This document shows, in pieces, positions 10,176-21,409 of a stretch of 64,000 nucleotides of DNA. The stretch covers positions 403,315 through 467,314 of the forward strand of contig CAUYUJ010011270.1 of the NCBI GenBank assembly GCA_963575745.1. Direction: 5' to 3'. Below the pieces are notes generated by a model, which was not told where the DNA came from, did not search any database, and saw only the letters and a list, made by a program, of their open reading frames with translations. Origin of the DNA: Prorocentrum cordatum (Eukaryota > Sar > Dinophyceae > Prorocentrales > Prorocentraceae). Both the position numbers and the translations under genes were made by a program. Each line of letters starts with the position of its first letter. The stretch's first letter is position 1.

Positions 10176-11390
10176 GTGAGTACCGATGGGTTTCGCATTC
10201 AGCAGTTTGGTTGGCTCCAGGACGAGGCCCCTGAAGCCCTCTTGATCATTTACAATTTGATGGAAGTCTCTTCGCTTCTCCCGTCTGAGAGTTTCGTCAT
10301 TGTGTTTGATGCTTCTGCCCAAACCTCTTGGAGGATTCAGATCCATCGGAATCTTATGTGGCCTCTACGTTCTTTGGGGGCGCATTCGTAAACCGCTGGC
10401 GGTCGCCTGGGAGCAGGCCCGCCAAAGGCCTTGGTTCGCGGCGGGGAAGCGCACGGGAGCGTCCAGCACCATCCGGCGGCAAGCCCTCCCCTCCGAAAGA
10501 GGGGTTGCTGCTGGACTGTGCTCGGCTTCACCGAGCAGGTGCTCGCGCGTTGTGAGCAACATGGTTTCCCTCAAGGCGTCGGCCGCCTCGCCTGCCAGGG
10601 GTGCCGCGCTCCGAGGCGCGCGAGCTTGAACGGCGCGCTGAGCGTTGACCTGCATGCGCAGGGCGTCGTCGAAGGCTGCCTTTTCGCCACGACGCTTATT
10701 CGGGTCAACTCGTTGTCGGGCCTGGACTCCATCGTGTGGCGTCATTACCGGGACTTCAGTCTGTGCATAGATGACAACGGCATTCACGCTGTTGGTTCCT
10801 ATCAGGATGTTCCCCAAAGGGTTGTCCAAGGGTTCAAGGATTTGAAGCGGGTGGTGAGCGAAGATGTCGGCGCGAGGTTAGCAGAAAATAAGGCCGCCTT
10901 GCTTGTCTCGAACCGCTCTCTTGGGTTGGAAATTCAGAAGCAGATCGGGAGTGCTCTCACTGGGCCCGTTCTCTCTGCTCGCGCGAATCTCGGCGCTGAC
11001 GACAGCGCTGGCATGATGCTGCGCCACACAGGTTTGAGCGCCAACTCCAAGGTTCGACAGCGTACTAGTGCACGAGCCAGGGCGAAGAGACTTGGGCGTC
11101 TCACGAAAAGCATAGGTCGTAGGGTGCGTTCGGTTTGGCTCTCTGGCCATCTCCTCGCCTCGACTTACGCTGCGGAGATTCACGGAATCTCCGACGCTCA
11201 GATTATCCGCCGTCGCCTTTCTTTCACGTCTATTCTGAAACCTCAGGCTGGCGACTACTCTATTCTTCTAAGGTTGGACCAAGATCCTACTCGACAAGCC
11301 CAAGTAGCTCCTATCGTTTGGTGGCATAGACAATTTGGAACTCCAGACTCCAGTGCACCCGTCATGTGTATCTCTCTGGGCCCTCAGTGA
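10176..11390 (+). pseudogene. LINE reverse transcriptase, degenerate
   Basis: The text VIVFDASAQTSW (about 10293-10330) fits the motif-A strand with its Asp, and FSLCIDDNGIHAVGS (about 10755-10800) fits the catalytic DD strand. A segment with RRVRSVWLSGHLLASTYAAEIHG (about 11120-11190) resembles the thumb/C-terminal text of dinoflagellate LINE polymerases (YGAEVHG-like). Conserved template- and primer-grip blocks between these are hard to find, and the frame changes near 10391-10431, so this is a fossil. The catalytic DD is retained but the domain is not intact. Confidence 0.55.
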
Positions 11391-13110
11391 TGACTGGACC
11401 CCATGTTCCAGAATCCTTCCAGGACTTGGATGGCGGTCTCGGGTCCTGGGTCGGCTATGAAGAAATCCTTGGAATGACGGGGCTGAACGATGCCGAATTT
11501 TGCAACGATTTTCACCGACTTAGATTTGGCGGTCTCTCTTACGTTGCAGTCGCCTGCGATACTGAAGCAGCTGCTGTTCGATGCCGCCCTGGGCCACTTA
11601 GAGCGTCAGATCGGCGAGAAGTTCTTCTTCCCCGATCGAGTGCGCTCTGACGCGGCCCTCAAACATCTGGCCTCTAAAAGGCACTCGCCCCGACAAAAGC
11701 CATCTTGAGGACTGTCTCCATTGGAGCCCTTTGGACCAGTCGATGCGCGCTCGAAAAAATACACATACCCTGAAGAGTGTCCGCTTGGCTATGGTATGAG
11801 AGACTCTCTTTTTGCATCGGTGGTGGAAGTGCCACAGGGCCCACGATGAGCGCGAAACAATTGTGGATCTCGAACTGCTGAGAGAGCTCGATCCGTGCAT
11901 CACGAATCGCAACCTGTTTTTCGTCGTTACCAGGAGGGGGCATCCCAAGCCCTGGAGACGTTCACCCCGCCCCGCTGTCGGAAGGGTCCGTGCAATAGTG
12001 TGTTGAGCCTCCCCCCGACCCCTGTCTCGCCGAAGGGGATATTGTTGTGGACGGCTTTTGTACTACGCATGTCGCTAAAGAGCTATGCAGAGCAGCTTGG
12101 TGCTACAATGTGTTCAAAAACGGTGCTCGACAGTGCGAGGTGAAGTGCCCTGTTCATGCCCCTTGCGAAGCAAATTCCTCAAACTGCTGAATGGTATGGA
12201 TTCACGGGCCCAGTCATGTGGTTGCATGGCCCATCGGTCATCTACTCTGATTGTGTAAACGTTTTGCATCAGTTTAACAGCAGCTCCGAAGAGCACACAT
12301 CGTTTCGTAAGGCATCTGTGGGCCACAGCTTGCAGGCTAGGCTTGACCCATGTTGTCGGTTCGTTGAAGGCGGTCAAGACCGGGGGTATCGGGGTGGTGA
12401 AAAGACGGAGGTCAGCACGCACATTGGCCTTCCTTGTTGCCCTGACACAGCGCGCACAGCGCCACTCTCCCCCAGCCCACTCGAACGAACACTCCAACCG
12501 AGACTTCCGAATGGGTTTGGGCAATGGCACGTATTCCACGGGCCCCTCAGACTTGAGGGCAAGACAAAGCGGGGTGCAATTCATGGCCAGCTTGCAGAAT
12601 TCATCAACACAGTCTACCTGTCTGTTTACTTCACTCAGGAGCTGGCTACCCATGGGTTGAAGCGAAACGGCTTCCTTGGCGCCTATATCGGCCAGGTAAG
12701 TGCCTAATATTTAAAACTGCGCTTCCTCCGAAAATCCGGCCCGCCTTTGCAATCTAACCTGCGCGTTTAAGAGGCGCGCGCGGGAAAAATGGCCAATCGA
12801 CAGGTTTCAAAGTGGAACGTGTTCTTCGAGGCGTTCACCCTCAGCACGGCAAAGACAAACTTAAGATCCTTGTTGATGGCGTTTGCCCCAATTCTGCCCC
12901 TGCTCCTCCGTCACCCCTTCCTTTCTCGTCGCTCGATCCCGCCCCTTCCAGGGTCGCTCGCATGTCGCGTCTGGAGGAGGGAGTGCAGAAAATCTGTGTG
13001 CCTGGATATTGGCTATCCCTGCGATGTGTTCCGATATGGTACCCCGTTCCCATGAAGATGTATTTAGCGAGGAATGCTCAAGGGGCTTCGACAAGGCCAT
13101 GGCTTGGAAG
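11391..13110 (+). pseudogene. LINE C-terminal remnants including RNase H-like motifs
   Basis: Frame-broken remnants: GDIVVDGFCTTHVAKELCRAAW (about 12035-12100) has the D-G-S/F pattern of the first RNase H strand, and PSVIYSDCVNVLHQF (about 12230-12275) matches the SDC/D strand. LRGVHPQHGKDKL (about 12815-12860) resembles the GRHP text seen at the ends of such elements. Frames shift every 100-300 nt. After about 13110 the similarity stops. Confidence 0.45.
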
Positions 13111-13119
13111 GTAGATTCC

Positions 13120-13518
13120 GTTAAGCGGATAAGAGAGATGCGCGGAAGGGAGGAGGCCGGCCGGCCGACGACGCGACGACGACGATGGGGCGACCCTTGG
13201 CGCGCGCGCTACCTCGCTCCTATTTCCTGTACCTCTCGAATCTGAGCGGCTGCAGATAACCAGTCAGCGCGCAAGGAGTGACAGCAAGGGCGGCGCGATG
13301 GCGGCGCGGAGAAGAGCATATTTACTCCCCCCGCGGCGGGGCGCGCAGGCCGGCGTCGGCCTACACCCACTTGGCCTGTACACATGCACAACCTCTGGAG
13401 CCAACCCCAAACATATTTTTACAGCTCAACCGAAGTTGCCGAGGGGCGATGTTCCGAAGCAGCCCGACGTGCCCCGCCCGAGCTATTCCACGCGCCAGCT
13501 CAGGCGTCGGCTCTTATC
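13120..13518. other. GC-rich spacer without a supported gene
   Basis: This lies between the LINE tail and the minus-strand coding region. It holds GGCCGGCCG and CGACGACGACG runs (about 13155-13180) and a GGCGGCGCGG block (13290-13310). ORFs here are short and unconvincing on both strands. Confidence 0.5.
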
Positions 13519-14620
13519 TTAAAGATCTGTCTCACCTGTCCTCGCGCGCATCGCGCCGGCGAAGCCGAGCGGCGTCGTCCCGTTGACGACGAAGCCGTGC
13601 CAGGTCATCTGCATCAGTTTACTCCCACCAACCATCTTCGCGACGTCGCTGATGGTGCCAATTGCGATTTGACTGCCCATTCCACTGGGGTGGATCATAA
13701 GGATGTTGCCTGCGGTGGTCTTTGCCTTTTCCGTGACCCCTGTCAGCGCTCTTGCCCTTGGCATTGTTCGTGCCTCTGTCAGCCCGCCTCGCCTTCGGCG
13801 CGGGCAGTGGCGGCGGCGCGGGCAATGCAGCAGCCGTCGCCTCCAGCGCCGCACGGACTTGTTGCTCAGGCGCACGATCTCCCGCAGGCGCATCTCCAAG
13901 CCCATGCGTCCAGGCTGGGCGATTGGTCCTCCATTCTTCACCCCTGGAGGCACCCTTGGGCTCGCTCGTGAAGAGGTCGTTGTACACCTGCAGGGCAAAC
14001 TGTTTCCATGGTTCTGAACTCGCAGTCTTCGACCAGTGACGGTTGGCATGGACCCATTGGCCAATGATGTGGCCGTTGTTGTCCCTGTCGGCGCAGTCCC
14101 GCGAGGAGCCCCAGCCGCATTCGTCTCCACAGCTGTCCTCGGCGTCCGCGGGCTCGTCCGCCCACGCCGGCCGATTCCGCTCATCCCGTCCCGCGGTGAA
14201 CTCCCCTGATCTGGCGCCCCTGGGAGGCTCGGCGTCCGACCCGGCTGAGCCGGTGGACACCTGGCCACGCGGGCTGGGTCTATGAGTTTTATTTGGCCTC
14301 CAACCCGCCCACGCAGCATCCGAGGTCTGCGAGGCACGTCTTGGAGGTGTAGCGGGCCTGCGCGCACCTTCGCCCATGCCCATGTTGTCAGGCGCTCGCG
14401 GTGCAACGGGTCCTGACATCATGTCAACGCCACCCCCTGAAGCGGCGGAGACACTGGGGGGCTTCTGCGTCCTTCTCCGAAGCGGCAGAGCCACCGGGAG
14501 CGCTAGCATGGGCCCTCGGGGCAGCAGGGCCGCCAGGGGTCTCGACGTCATCCCCCGAAGCAGCCGGGCCGCTGGGGGCCGTGGCGAGCGGATCGGCTGA
14601 GCCGACCGCTTCGACTTCAC
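13519..14620 (-). CDS. Unknown protein segment, Pro/Ala- and Arg-rich (part of a long broken gene)
   Basis: The frame ending at 13619 encodes about 333 residues. It has an Ala/Pro-rich start, a central part with EWRTNRPAWTHGLGD and HIIGQWVHANRHWSK, and a Lys/Arg-rich C-terminus. An overlapping same-strand frame (14406 to 13519) carries the likely continuation (SDVAKMVGGSKLMQMTWHG), so a frameshift or intron lies near 13620-13700. Composition suggests a disordered linker flanking a small folded part. No family was recognised. Two CGGCTNAGCCG palindromes (14241, 14593) fall inside. Confidence 0.35.
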
Positions 14621-15614
14621 TCATTATGCTTTTAGTTAGACGCGCCCACGACCACATGGCCAAAACGGCGTGTAGCCAGGCGGATTCTCGCCAGTGGGTT
14701 GTTAACGCCACCAGAGGCGATGAACTCCATGGCGTCCTGGATCTCGCCACGGCGGCTTCGGACTTCACGGCGAACTCCGGGGCCCGGGCCCTCCGACCAC
14801 TCCACTGACAGGTCTGACGATTGAACCTCAAACCTGACGCGGCTGTCCAGCGCGTAAGCGTCATCCCACCTCTGGACAGGGTCAAATTCCCCGTTCTAAT
14901 CAGACCGCGCACTTCTTGGCTAGGGGAAGCGACATGAAATCCCTCTATCATAAAGGAGGGAATGATCTCTCGGATGATCAGGAACACTCCGCCGTATCGC
15001 TGGTGCGTTGGCATGTTCTCGTAGGATTCACCCTACATTCTGGCAATTAGATCGGCCAGCTCTGGAGTGACATCATGGGCCACCTCCCCACCCAGCCTCG
15101 TTGCTTTGCCCGACGGGGCGAAATTCTCAAGGAGGAATTGGGCAACAACTTTGTGGACATCGTGTTCACTGGTGAAGATATTATCCTGGCCATCTTCCTG
15201 GATAGCCTGATGAACTGCCCTTGCATATAACATTATGTTTCCCGGCCTGTCCCCGAGCGGCTTAGTCACTCCACCCCCAAAGGGAACGAAGTCAAGCCAA
15301 AAAAGCATCTCGGAACCAGGACGGTTCAACTCAATGCGCCGTGGGATCACGGATCCAAGCGGAGGCATAATGCCCCTGGATCCTTCGGCAATCTCGTTGC
15401 GACGCGACACAGACTCGGCAGTCTGGCTGGGCCGGCTGCCAGGGGATGCAAGTGCTTGGTAGGCCGCGGTTCCAATATTAAGTGGGCCCTGCTCATCGCC
15501 GCGATCTAATCGCGCGGTGAGCGTATGAATTGGTGGAACTTCTATGCCGTCCGCCTGTTTTCCCTGTGCCCAAATGTCCCACCCTTCTGTCGGCTCGATC
15601 TGTTTATCGTCCAA
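14424..15614 (-). CDS. Unknown protein segments, two ORFs in the broken minus-strand gene
   Basis: Two ORFs, 15614-15033 and 15014-14424, follow each other on the minus strand. The first includes TARLDRGDEQGPLNIGTAAY and VHKVVAQFLLENFAPSGKA; the second begins YGGVFLIIREIIPSFMIEGF and ends in an Ala/Gly/Pro-rich tail. They look like pieces of a globular domain followed by a disordered tail, but I recognise no motif. Start codons are arbitrary because the pieces are probably exons or decayed parts of one gene. Confidence 0.35.
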
Positions 15615-15665
15615 TCCCGGTCATTCGAAGACGGAACGGGCAGGGCACTTGAATGGGCGAGCATG

Positions 15666-17027
15666 TTATTGATCGATCTCAGGAGAGCACATAAGGGGCC
15701 ACCGCAAAGCTGCGGTGGGAGGCACTTGCCCCCCACGGCGAGCCACATGCGCAAGCCAGCTCATGAAGCGAAACTTCAGCGGCGCAAGGAACCGGAAGAA
15801 AGGCTCATGGCATGGCGTGCTGGCGGCTAGCCGCTGCACTGGCCGGTTTCCAGGTTGGAACACTTCCTGGCTGTTGATTGTCAAATGTCTGACCGCCAGC
15901 GGCGAAGCGAATGCGGGTGTCTCCTTCGTTATCCCTCCACTTGCGCATATGCTGTTCCGTCTTGGTAAGCTTGTGCATCGCGTATGTGGAACTCTTCTGT
16001 CGGCGCCGCAGTCGCTCTCTCGCAGCGACAGGCTCGTTCTTACTGTGACCAGGGGGTCCCCAACAGCGAGCTTCGAGCCCACGATTTGAAGCGACCCCGC
16101 GATCGCCGTCTTGCCAGGATTGATAAGATAACTGTTCTGCACATTGTAGCGGTGCCGCACGACTGCGCGGCAGAAGGGGCAATATCCAAGTCCCGCTCGC
16201 ACGGAATGGAGGCTCGCACAGATATACCTCCCGTCGTCATGCCACAATGGGTTTCGCAGGATCCTGAGTTGTTCTTCGCTCCACCGTGCGTCCGTTGGCC
16301 GGGCGACCTCGTCGGCGCGCACCCACCCGACGATTGAATCGCGGGAGAATGCAACTTCAAGCGCAGTCCAATCTTGTGAGAAGACTAATATCCACACGAC
16401 CTGCGGCACCCGAGTGTCAGCGCCCACAGTGTGGTTCAGCTTTACGACTCGCGCTATGTCAACAAACTTGGCTCTGTCTGCCGTGACAAGGGCGTCGCCC
16501 CGACATATTCGGCATTGGAACCGTCCCGTCACGCGCCCGTTGAAAACAATGACGCAGGACCAATTCGGCCTATGGACATCCGCAGCTTCCCAGAGCAACG
16601 GCGTGATCCGGGCTGGCCATGATCCAGTGCATGGGGGCTCCTGCCCTTCAGGGTCGGAGCCTGGTTTAAGGTATTGCCTGGCCGGCGGAGCAACGACATC
16701 CCTGCGTTGGCGGAGCCAGGAAGGAAGGTGTTCAGCCCGCTCAACCCTTGGGTCACGTCTCGTTGGGACGAGACCCAAAAGCCCGTAGTCATCCTCATGG
16801 CACAGCCCTTCATTCTGATCGGGAAATTGAACGATGTCCTCACCAAACATCGACGCTGTCAGCGCGTTGAGGCTTGTAACACGCAGTAAGGGTCCACGGC
16901 GCTTCGCCAGTCCAGGCTTGCAGAGCGCAAACATGCGCTCGATGCTGGGAACGAAGCAGGAGTGTCCCTGGCACGCACGATAGAAGAAAGGTATTGGGCG
17001 ACGCGAACATCTTCCTCTCTCTACCAT
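15666..17027 (-). CDS. Unknown 453-residue segment with RACQGHS and CxxC pairs
   Basis: This is the longest open frame of the block. Near its N-terminus is FYRACQGHSCFV, like the R-A-N/x-Q-G-H-S signature of Tpt1/KptA RNA 2'-phosphotransferases. About 80-100 codons upstream (17270-17230) is GGWVYVGDLVEKL, like the winged-helix start of that family. Cys pairs CRICRGD and CPFC (residues about 175 and 285) could bind a metal. The later HGT and GL..M motifs of Tpt1 are not evident, so the match is weak. An in-frame stop lies at 17092-17094 between the two motifs. Alternative: an unrelated dinoflagellate protein. Confidence 0.35.
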   Translation of the reverse strand: MVERGRCSRRPIPFFYRACQGHSCFVPSIERMFALCKPGLAKRRGPLLRVTSLNALTASMFGEDIVQFPDQNEGLCHEDDYGLLGLVPTRRDPRVERAEHLPSWLRQRRDVVAPPARQYLKPGSDPEGQEPPCTGSWPARITPLLWEAADVHRPNWSCVIVFNGRVTGRFQCRICRGDALVTADRAKFVDIARVVKLNHTVGADTRVPQVVWILVFSQDWTALEVAFSRDSIVGWVRADEVARPTDARWSEEQLRILRNPLWHDDGRYICASLHSVRAGLGYCPFCRAVVRHRYNVQNSYLINPGKTAIAGSLQIVGSKLAVGDPLVTVRTSLSLRESDCGADRRVPHTRCTSLPRRNSICASGGITKETPAFASPLAVRHLTINSQEVFQPGNRPVQRLAASTPCHEPFFRFLAPLKFRFMSWLAHVARRGGQVPPTAALRWPLMCSPEIDQ

Positions 17028-17369
17028 GATCGTCTGGCCCCGATCCCCGTCAACGACGGAGTCGCGCGAGGTGGGCGGTCTTAAGACTTAGCGCCAGTCT
17101 TTTGCAAGTCTCCCCTCATCCAAGATGTTCAAATCTGTGGCCTTGACTCCAGGGGCCTCCACAGTGCCCGGCGGTGAAACGGCTAAGCCGTGCACCGCCA
17201 GCGCGAGCGCGCAGTGCGCGAACCCATCAGCTTCTAGCTTTTCAACAAGGTCTCCAACGTAGACCCATCCTCCAGACGATCGTACAAAATCCGAACAATG
17301 TCTCGCTAGGTAGGTCGCATACCGCCCTATGACAGTTGCTTTGTCCGTGTTGCGATGGCTGCGCAGCCG

Positions 17370-18077
17370 CTAAAATTGGTCATATCCCAATACACGTGGG
17401 TTATCATTGCCCAGCGCTGCTGCGTCGGCTAAGCCGGGGGCGTCGGTCAACATCGCGGAGCGCATCGCGAGAGGGGGCAACGCTGCATGGGCAGCCTGCG
17501 TCACGTTCGCAGGGCAATCGTCCGAATCGTATTTCGCGCGGAGGTACTGGACCACTCGCCGGAACTCATTGTCCTGGAGCTCGCCCAAGAACGCAAACAC
17601 GGGATCCTGGACTGGCTCAGCGTTCTCTCGAAGGGCGTCATAAGTCAGCCCACGGATCGCAGCAACGCACGGGGGCGCAGGGCCGGCCCGATGAGCTTCA
17701 TGAGTGCGCCTCTTGAGATTTTTTGACGTCGCGAGGCAGATAACTTCTCGCTCCGCCTCCGAAACATACCACGGCCTCCCCTCTCTCTCCGCGGCATGTT
17801 TGATTAGCCTCGTTCTTTCCGGGGGGCCCTGCTCCTGATGCCGGAGCTGTTTGAAGTCAAGGGAATTCGGCGGCGATGCGCGCGCGAACGACTTGACCGC
17901 GCCCGGCCCAGCCCTCGCGTCTTCCTCGCATAGTGCTGGCTCGGGGTCGGGGCCCTCCTTGCACGGCATTCGCAGCGGGGCCTCAGCGGCAGAAGTCGGG
18001 CTCACAGAACTTGACTCAACATCCCGGGGGGCGCCCTCCTCCGCGCCGTCGGCAGCGCCGGTTGAACCGGGCTGCAC
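17370..18077 (-). CDS. Unknown 235-residue segment
   Basis: The N-terminus is disordered and acidic (about 60 residues), followed by a well-composed helical region: GRPWYVSEAEREVICLATSK, QDPVFAFLGELQDNEFRRVV and QYLRAKYDSDD. The regular spacing of hydrophobics argues for real protein sequence. No family was recognised. It lies directly upstream (minus strand) of the possible Tpt1-like segment and may be part of the same gene. Confidence 0.35.
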   Translation of the reverse strand: MQPGSTGAADGAEEGAPRDVESSSVSPTSAAEAPLRMPCKEGPDPEPALCEEDARAGPGAVKSFARASPPNSLDFKQLRHQEQGPPERTRLIKHAAEREGRPWYVSEAEREVICLATSKNLKRRTHEAHRAGPAPPCVAAIRGLTYDALRENAEPVQDPVFAFLGELQDNEFRRVVQYLRAKYDSDDCPANVTQAAHAALPPLAMRSAMLTDAPGLADAAALGNDNPRVLGYDQF

Positions 18078-18194
18078 AAGCGGCGCGGCTGCCTCGTGCG
18101 TTCTGGAAATATCGGGAGTCTTTGCGAACGTGTTACCACGATCGGCGATGAACGTCTGTATCAGGCTGGACCAGACCTTGTAGACCAGTGAATA

Positions 18195-19498
18195 TTATCC
18201 CGGACCAGGTGCATACTTCCCAACTTCCCTTTCGTATGGTGCCTTACGAGCGTTCACATCTTCGAGCAGTTCTGCGACTTCATCCGTTTTCAAAAGTGCG
18301 AGCCCCTCGATCGGCTCTCTTGCGGGCCGTGCATGCCAGAGCCATGCCATCTCCTGTGCCAGTGACAGCTCGGAACGCGGTGTACCATTCCCGAAGTGGT
18401 CCACCAGCAGACCTCGGATCGTCATTCTGATCGTCGACATAGGGTCATCGCCACTGAGATCCCTCAAGGGCATTGATGGAATGTCTGGTGGATCCAGCAA
18501 CGTGACGTCATCTTCGCTCCGATATGCCCGTCCTTTCCTTCCTGCCGCCGACGCTGTGGGAGAGCGATGCTCTACCGTCGGTTGAAATGTCACTCGCGGG
18601 CCCGTAGCTAAGATGGGGGCGGACTTCTGCGCGACACCGGCTGAGCCGGGCCGAGTGCCATGCGCGCCAGGCTGCGACTCTGGTTCAACCAGCTGAGGCT
18701 TCGAAATTCGAACTGATGGCTCCGTTGGCGCAAGCAGGGGGGGCGCGCTGGGAGCCTCTGAGGGATTCACTCCCGATGGGATGAGGAGTTGGCGGCCTCA
18801 CAGGAGGCCGAATCCACGTTGGGGGTGCCTTTGCGCGGGCGCCATCAGGCCCTAACTCCGACACCGCCGGCGTCGCTGCAGCTGTCGCTGCTGCTCGTAA
18901 GCCATCTCCGCTACCAGTCGCAGTCGGCTGAGCCGGTGGCTTCAAAAAAGTCGCTGGCTCCGGCGGAGGAGGCTTCTCCGGAACAGGTAGTGGAGGAGCC
19001 TCGACGCCAACTGGCGGAGCCGGCGGCGCCGGGCCCACCGTGGCGCCACTGCCAGCAGGCTGGGCCAGCGGCACTGCTAACGCCGCTGACTTGGGCGGCG
19101 GAGGTTTTGCCGTGACCTCTTGTGGAGCAGCATTGACACCAACTGGCGGAACCAGTGGTGCCTGGGCCCCCGCGGTAACCGAACGCATCTGAGAAGGCAC
19201 GCCCGCCGGCTGAGCCGGTGGCTTTGCCATAACTCTGGCCTGAGCGCTGGGCGGCCGCGTGCTCTTGAATGGCCTGTTTAGTGTTATCAGATGCACCGTC
19301 CAGCAGTGGGTATAACGAGCTGGGCGGGCGTTCCTTGTCACGCAAATGCGCCCAGACGTCCTCCATAGCTGGGTCGAACTCCAGGTAAGGGGGCGCTTTC
19401 TCCTGCCTGTCCATGGGCTGCATGCCTGGAGCCCACTTGCACTGCTCGGCTCTCGCTCGATCGACTTCAGCAATTCTGGCTGCGCCCCTGGACATCAA
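18195..19498 (-). CDS. Unknown Pro/Ala-rich segments with a frame slip
   Basis: Three overlapping same-strand frames carry consecutive pieces. 19498 down to about 19230 has a folded-looking start (YLEFDPAMEDVWAHLRDKER). About 19230 to 18685 is a PPAQPAG / PPVGVEAPP-type linker of some 180 residues. 18770 to 18195 ends with a helical part (RSELSLAQEMAWLWHARPA, LLKTDEVAELLEDVNARK). The palindrome CGGCTNAGCCG appears in different frames here, giving GSAG in one and PAQPA in another. Function unknown. Confidence 0.35.
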
Positions 19499-20159
19499 GC
19501 CCGAAGTCTTTGTCGATAGACTGTCCCTGCTTGAGCAGATGTCGCATCAACGCCCAAGCGCCCCCTGTCGCATGCAAAGCGGCCGGGGTCCACTGGTAGA
19601 TGCGAATTTCGGACAGCGCAGTCTCGGCGGGATCCTTCGCGCACTTTTAGGTTGGGTCCCTATTGTCTCTGATGATCGCGGGTTTGCTCCCAAACACTAT
19701 TCGACAGTGTTCCAGAATCCGTCCGCAAACTTCTCCTCCGCCACTCCGCATTCGAGGTGAAGAACCGGATCGTCACTATCGCATGGGAACGAATGCGCCT
19801 AACATTTTCTTTCTTCACGCCGCCCCCATACTTAGGGCCTGAGGCAAGGGGCTGGTATCCCTTGAGGAAAACATGGAGCATGCCCACCGAGGTCCCATGA
19901 TATTGTCAGTGCTGGCCATTGCCGGCGATGACCTCAGCCAGCATATCTTCCATGACCTTGAAGGGAAGGGTGAGTAGCACGCAACAGTACTTATCATTGT
20001 GGGTGGCAACCGCAACCTTTTCCCACGCAATACACTCGAAAACTGAGCGAGGGTTCCCCGACGCTGACCGGCGATGAAGAACTATGCCCACTTGGGAATC
20101 ACGCGCGACGGAGACAGCGGGGCACGGCAAGTGGTAGGCTTAAGCATGTGCTCAGCCAG

Positions 20160-21101
20160 TCATAGCTTGCCGGTCACCGACCTGTTCAACTTGTAATAAT
20201 ACGGTCCATGGTCTATCGGGCCAACATACTCCTGGATCTGTTTCAGGAGATTCTCGCAGGTCTCGCCAGGCCACACGCCGTCGGGGCTGCATCCGCGCTG
20301 CATCAACTGATTTGCCCCCAGAGGCATGAAGAACCAACCTGAATTCTCACCCTGGGTAAGAAACTGAACAACTTGGCGTTGCAGTTGCACTGGCCACAAG
20401 CGCTCGTAATCATTGCCATTCTTGGGGCCCCCCCCAACTTTGAGACGCCACGGGAATGTATTATTCCCTTTGTTGTTAGACCCAGAGACAGACAGTTCGC
20501 CCCCCTGCCCTCTGGGCACCGCTGACGGACGTCCCTCTCGCAGGCCTCGGGCGGGGTCTCTGCAGCCGGCTTTCTGGCGGAATCCACCGAACGCGCGCGG
20601 GCTTTCGTTGCTGCCACGGCTAAGCCGGGCGCAACTACCGCCGCCGTACCTGTCGTTCCCTGTCCGGCTGAGCCGGCAGAGCCGGCCGCCGCCGCATCTA
20701 CTGCTCCCTGTCCGGCTGGGCCGGCGGCCGGCAGGTGGCTGAAACAGCGGCTGTGAGTTGTTGATCCTGTGAATCGCCACTTGCACGTGCTGGTCAGTTC
20801 TAATTTTCTCACCGGTCGATCTCATGGCACTTCCTTTAGGAGGCATCCCAAGAATAAAAGGGCGGGAACGCGCCAGGAAGAAGCGGTGCTCGCCCCATTT
20901 GACGCGCTCCTCAGATCCTTCTCCCGACGAGAAAAACTCGCACCATTCTTTGGCCAGCAACGAGTGCCTCGCTCCTTCCCCCGAACCGTCTGACACGACC
21001 AAGAATTGGAACGAGGTGGCGGGCTTTTCGAACGGAAGAGCGCCCGAAGTTAACTTTGGAGTGTTCGGATATTCCGGGCACCGATCTATCCAATGCGGCA
21101 C
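20160..21101 (-). CDS. Unknown 313-residue segment
   Basis: The frame has a folded-looking N-terminal third (PATSFQFLVVSDGSGEGARH, LLAKEWCEFFSSGEG), an Arg/Gly/Ser-rich middle coded by the palindrome-rich stretch 20600-20730, and a C-terminal third (LTQGENSGWFFMPLGANQLM, CENLLKQIQEYVGPIDHGPYYY). It is probably part of the same long minus-strand gene. No recognised family. Confidence 0.35.
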   Translation of the reverse strand: MPHWIDRCPEYPNTPKLTSGALPFEKPATSFQFLVVSDGSGEGARHSLLAKEWCEFFSSGEGSEERVKWGEHRFFLARSRPFILGMPPKGSAMRSTGEKIRTDQHVQVAIHRINNSQPLFQPPAGRRPSRTGSSRCGGGRLCRLSRTGNDRYGGGSCARLSRGSNESPRAFGGFRQKAGCRDPARGLREGRPSAVPRGQGGELSVSGSNNKGNNTFPWRLKVGGGPKNGNDYERLWPVQLQRQVVQFLTQGENSGWFFMPLGANQLMQRGCSPDGVWPGETCENLLKQIQEYVGPIDHGPYYYKLNRSVTGKL

Positions 21102-21409
21102 CGTCTCGTTTTAAGATGCCTCCAACAGCGCGCGTCCATCGTCTCGAGTTTGCCCTATACTGCCGGCCCTCTGAACGGCCGAGCCACCAGAGGGTCGGCA
21201 GAAGAACGGCGCTGCTAGCTCAGCAGCCTGTGGCATGTGGTCTTCGAACTTCCAGCCACACTTGCATTGTGAAGCTGACTCTCTTTCTCAATCATATAAG
21301 ATTCGTGGTCAAGGAGAAAATGACTATCACCCCCCACTGGGCGCTGCAACTTTTTGCACAAACAGACGCCGTCCAGCACCATAATCTCCGGGTCAACTCG
21401 GGCGGCCTT

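Larger units (their letters stand above)
1135..13110 (+). mobile_element. Decayed non-LTR retrotransposon (LINE), split by a nested element
   Basis: In order on the plus strand: a Cys4 finger and coiled coil (1135-2410), an endonuclease/exonuclease/phosphatase-fold domain (about 2412-3161), a linker (9311-10110), a reverse-transcriptase-like region (10176-11390) and RNase H-like remnants (about 12030-12330) with a degraded tail. The gap 3162-9307 is a separate foldback element, and the LINE frame resumes exactly across it (GAT CGA | GTG ACC). At least five frameshifts or stops make it inactive. The arrangement and text resemble LINEs that are abundant in dinoflagellates. The 3' end is approximate, and no poly-A tail or target duplication of the LINE itself was identified. 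Confidence 0.75.

Noticed and set aside
13278-14039. Plus-strand ORFs opposite the 13.5-14.6 kb segment
   Set aside because: Arg/Ser/Pro-rich shadows of the minus-strand frames in GC-rich DNA.
18789-19115. Plus-strand ORF over the palindrome-rich linker
   Set aside because: Shadow of the Pro/Ala-rich minus-strand linker; composition is mirrored.
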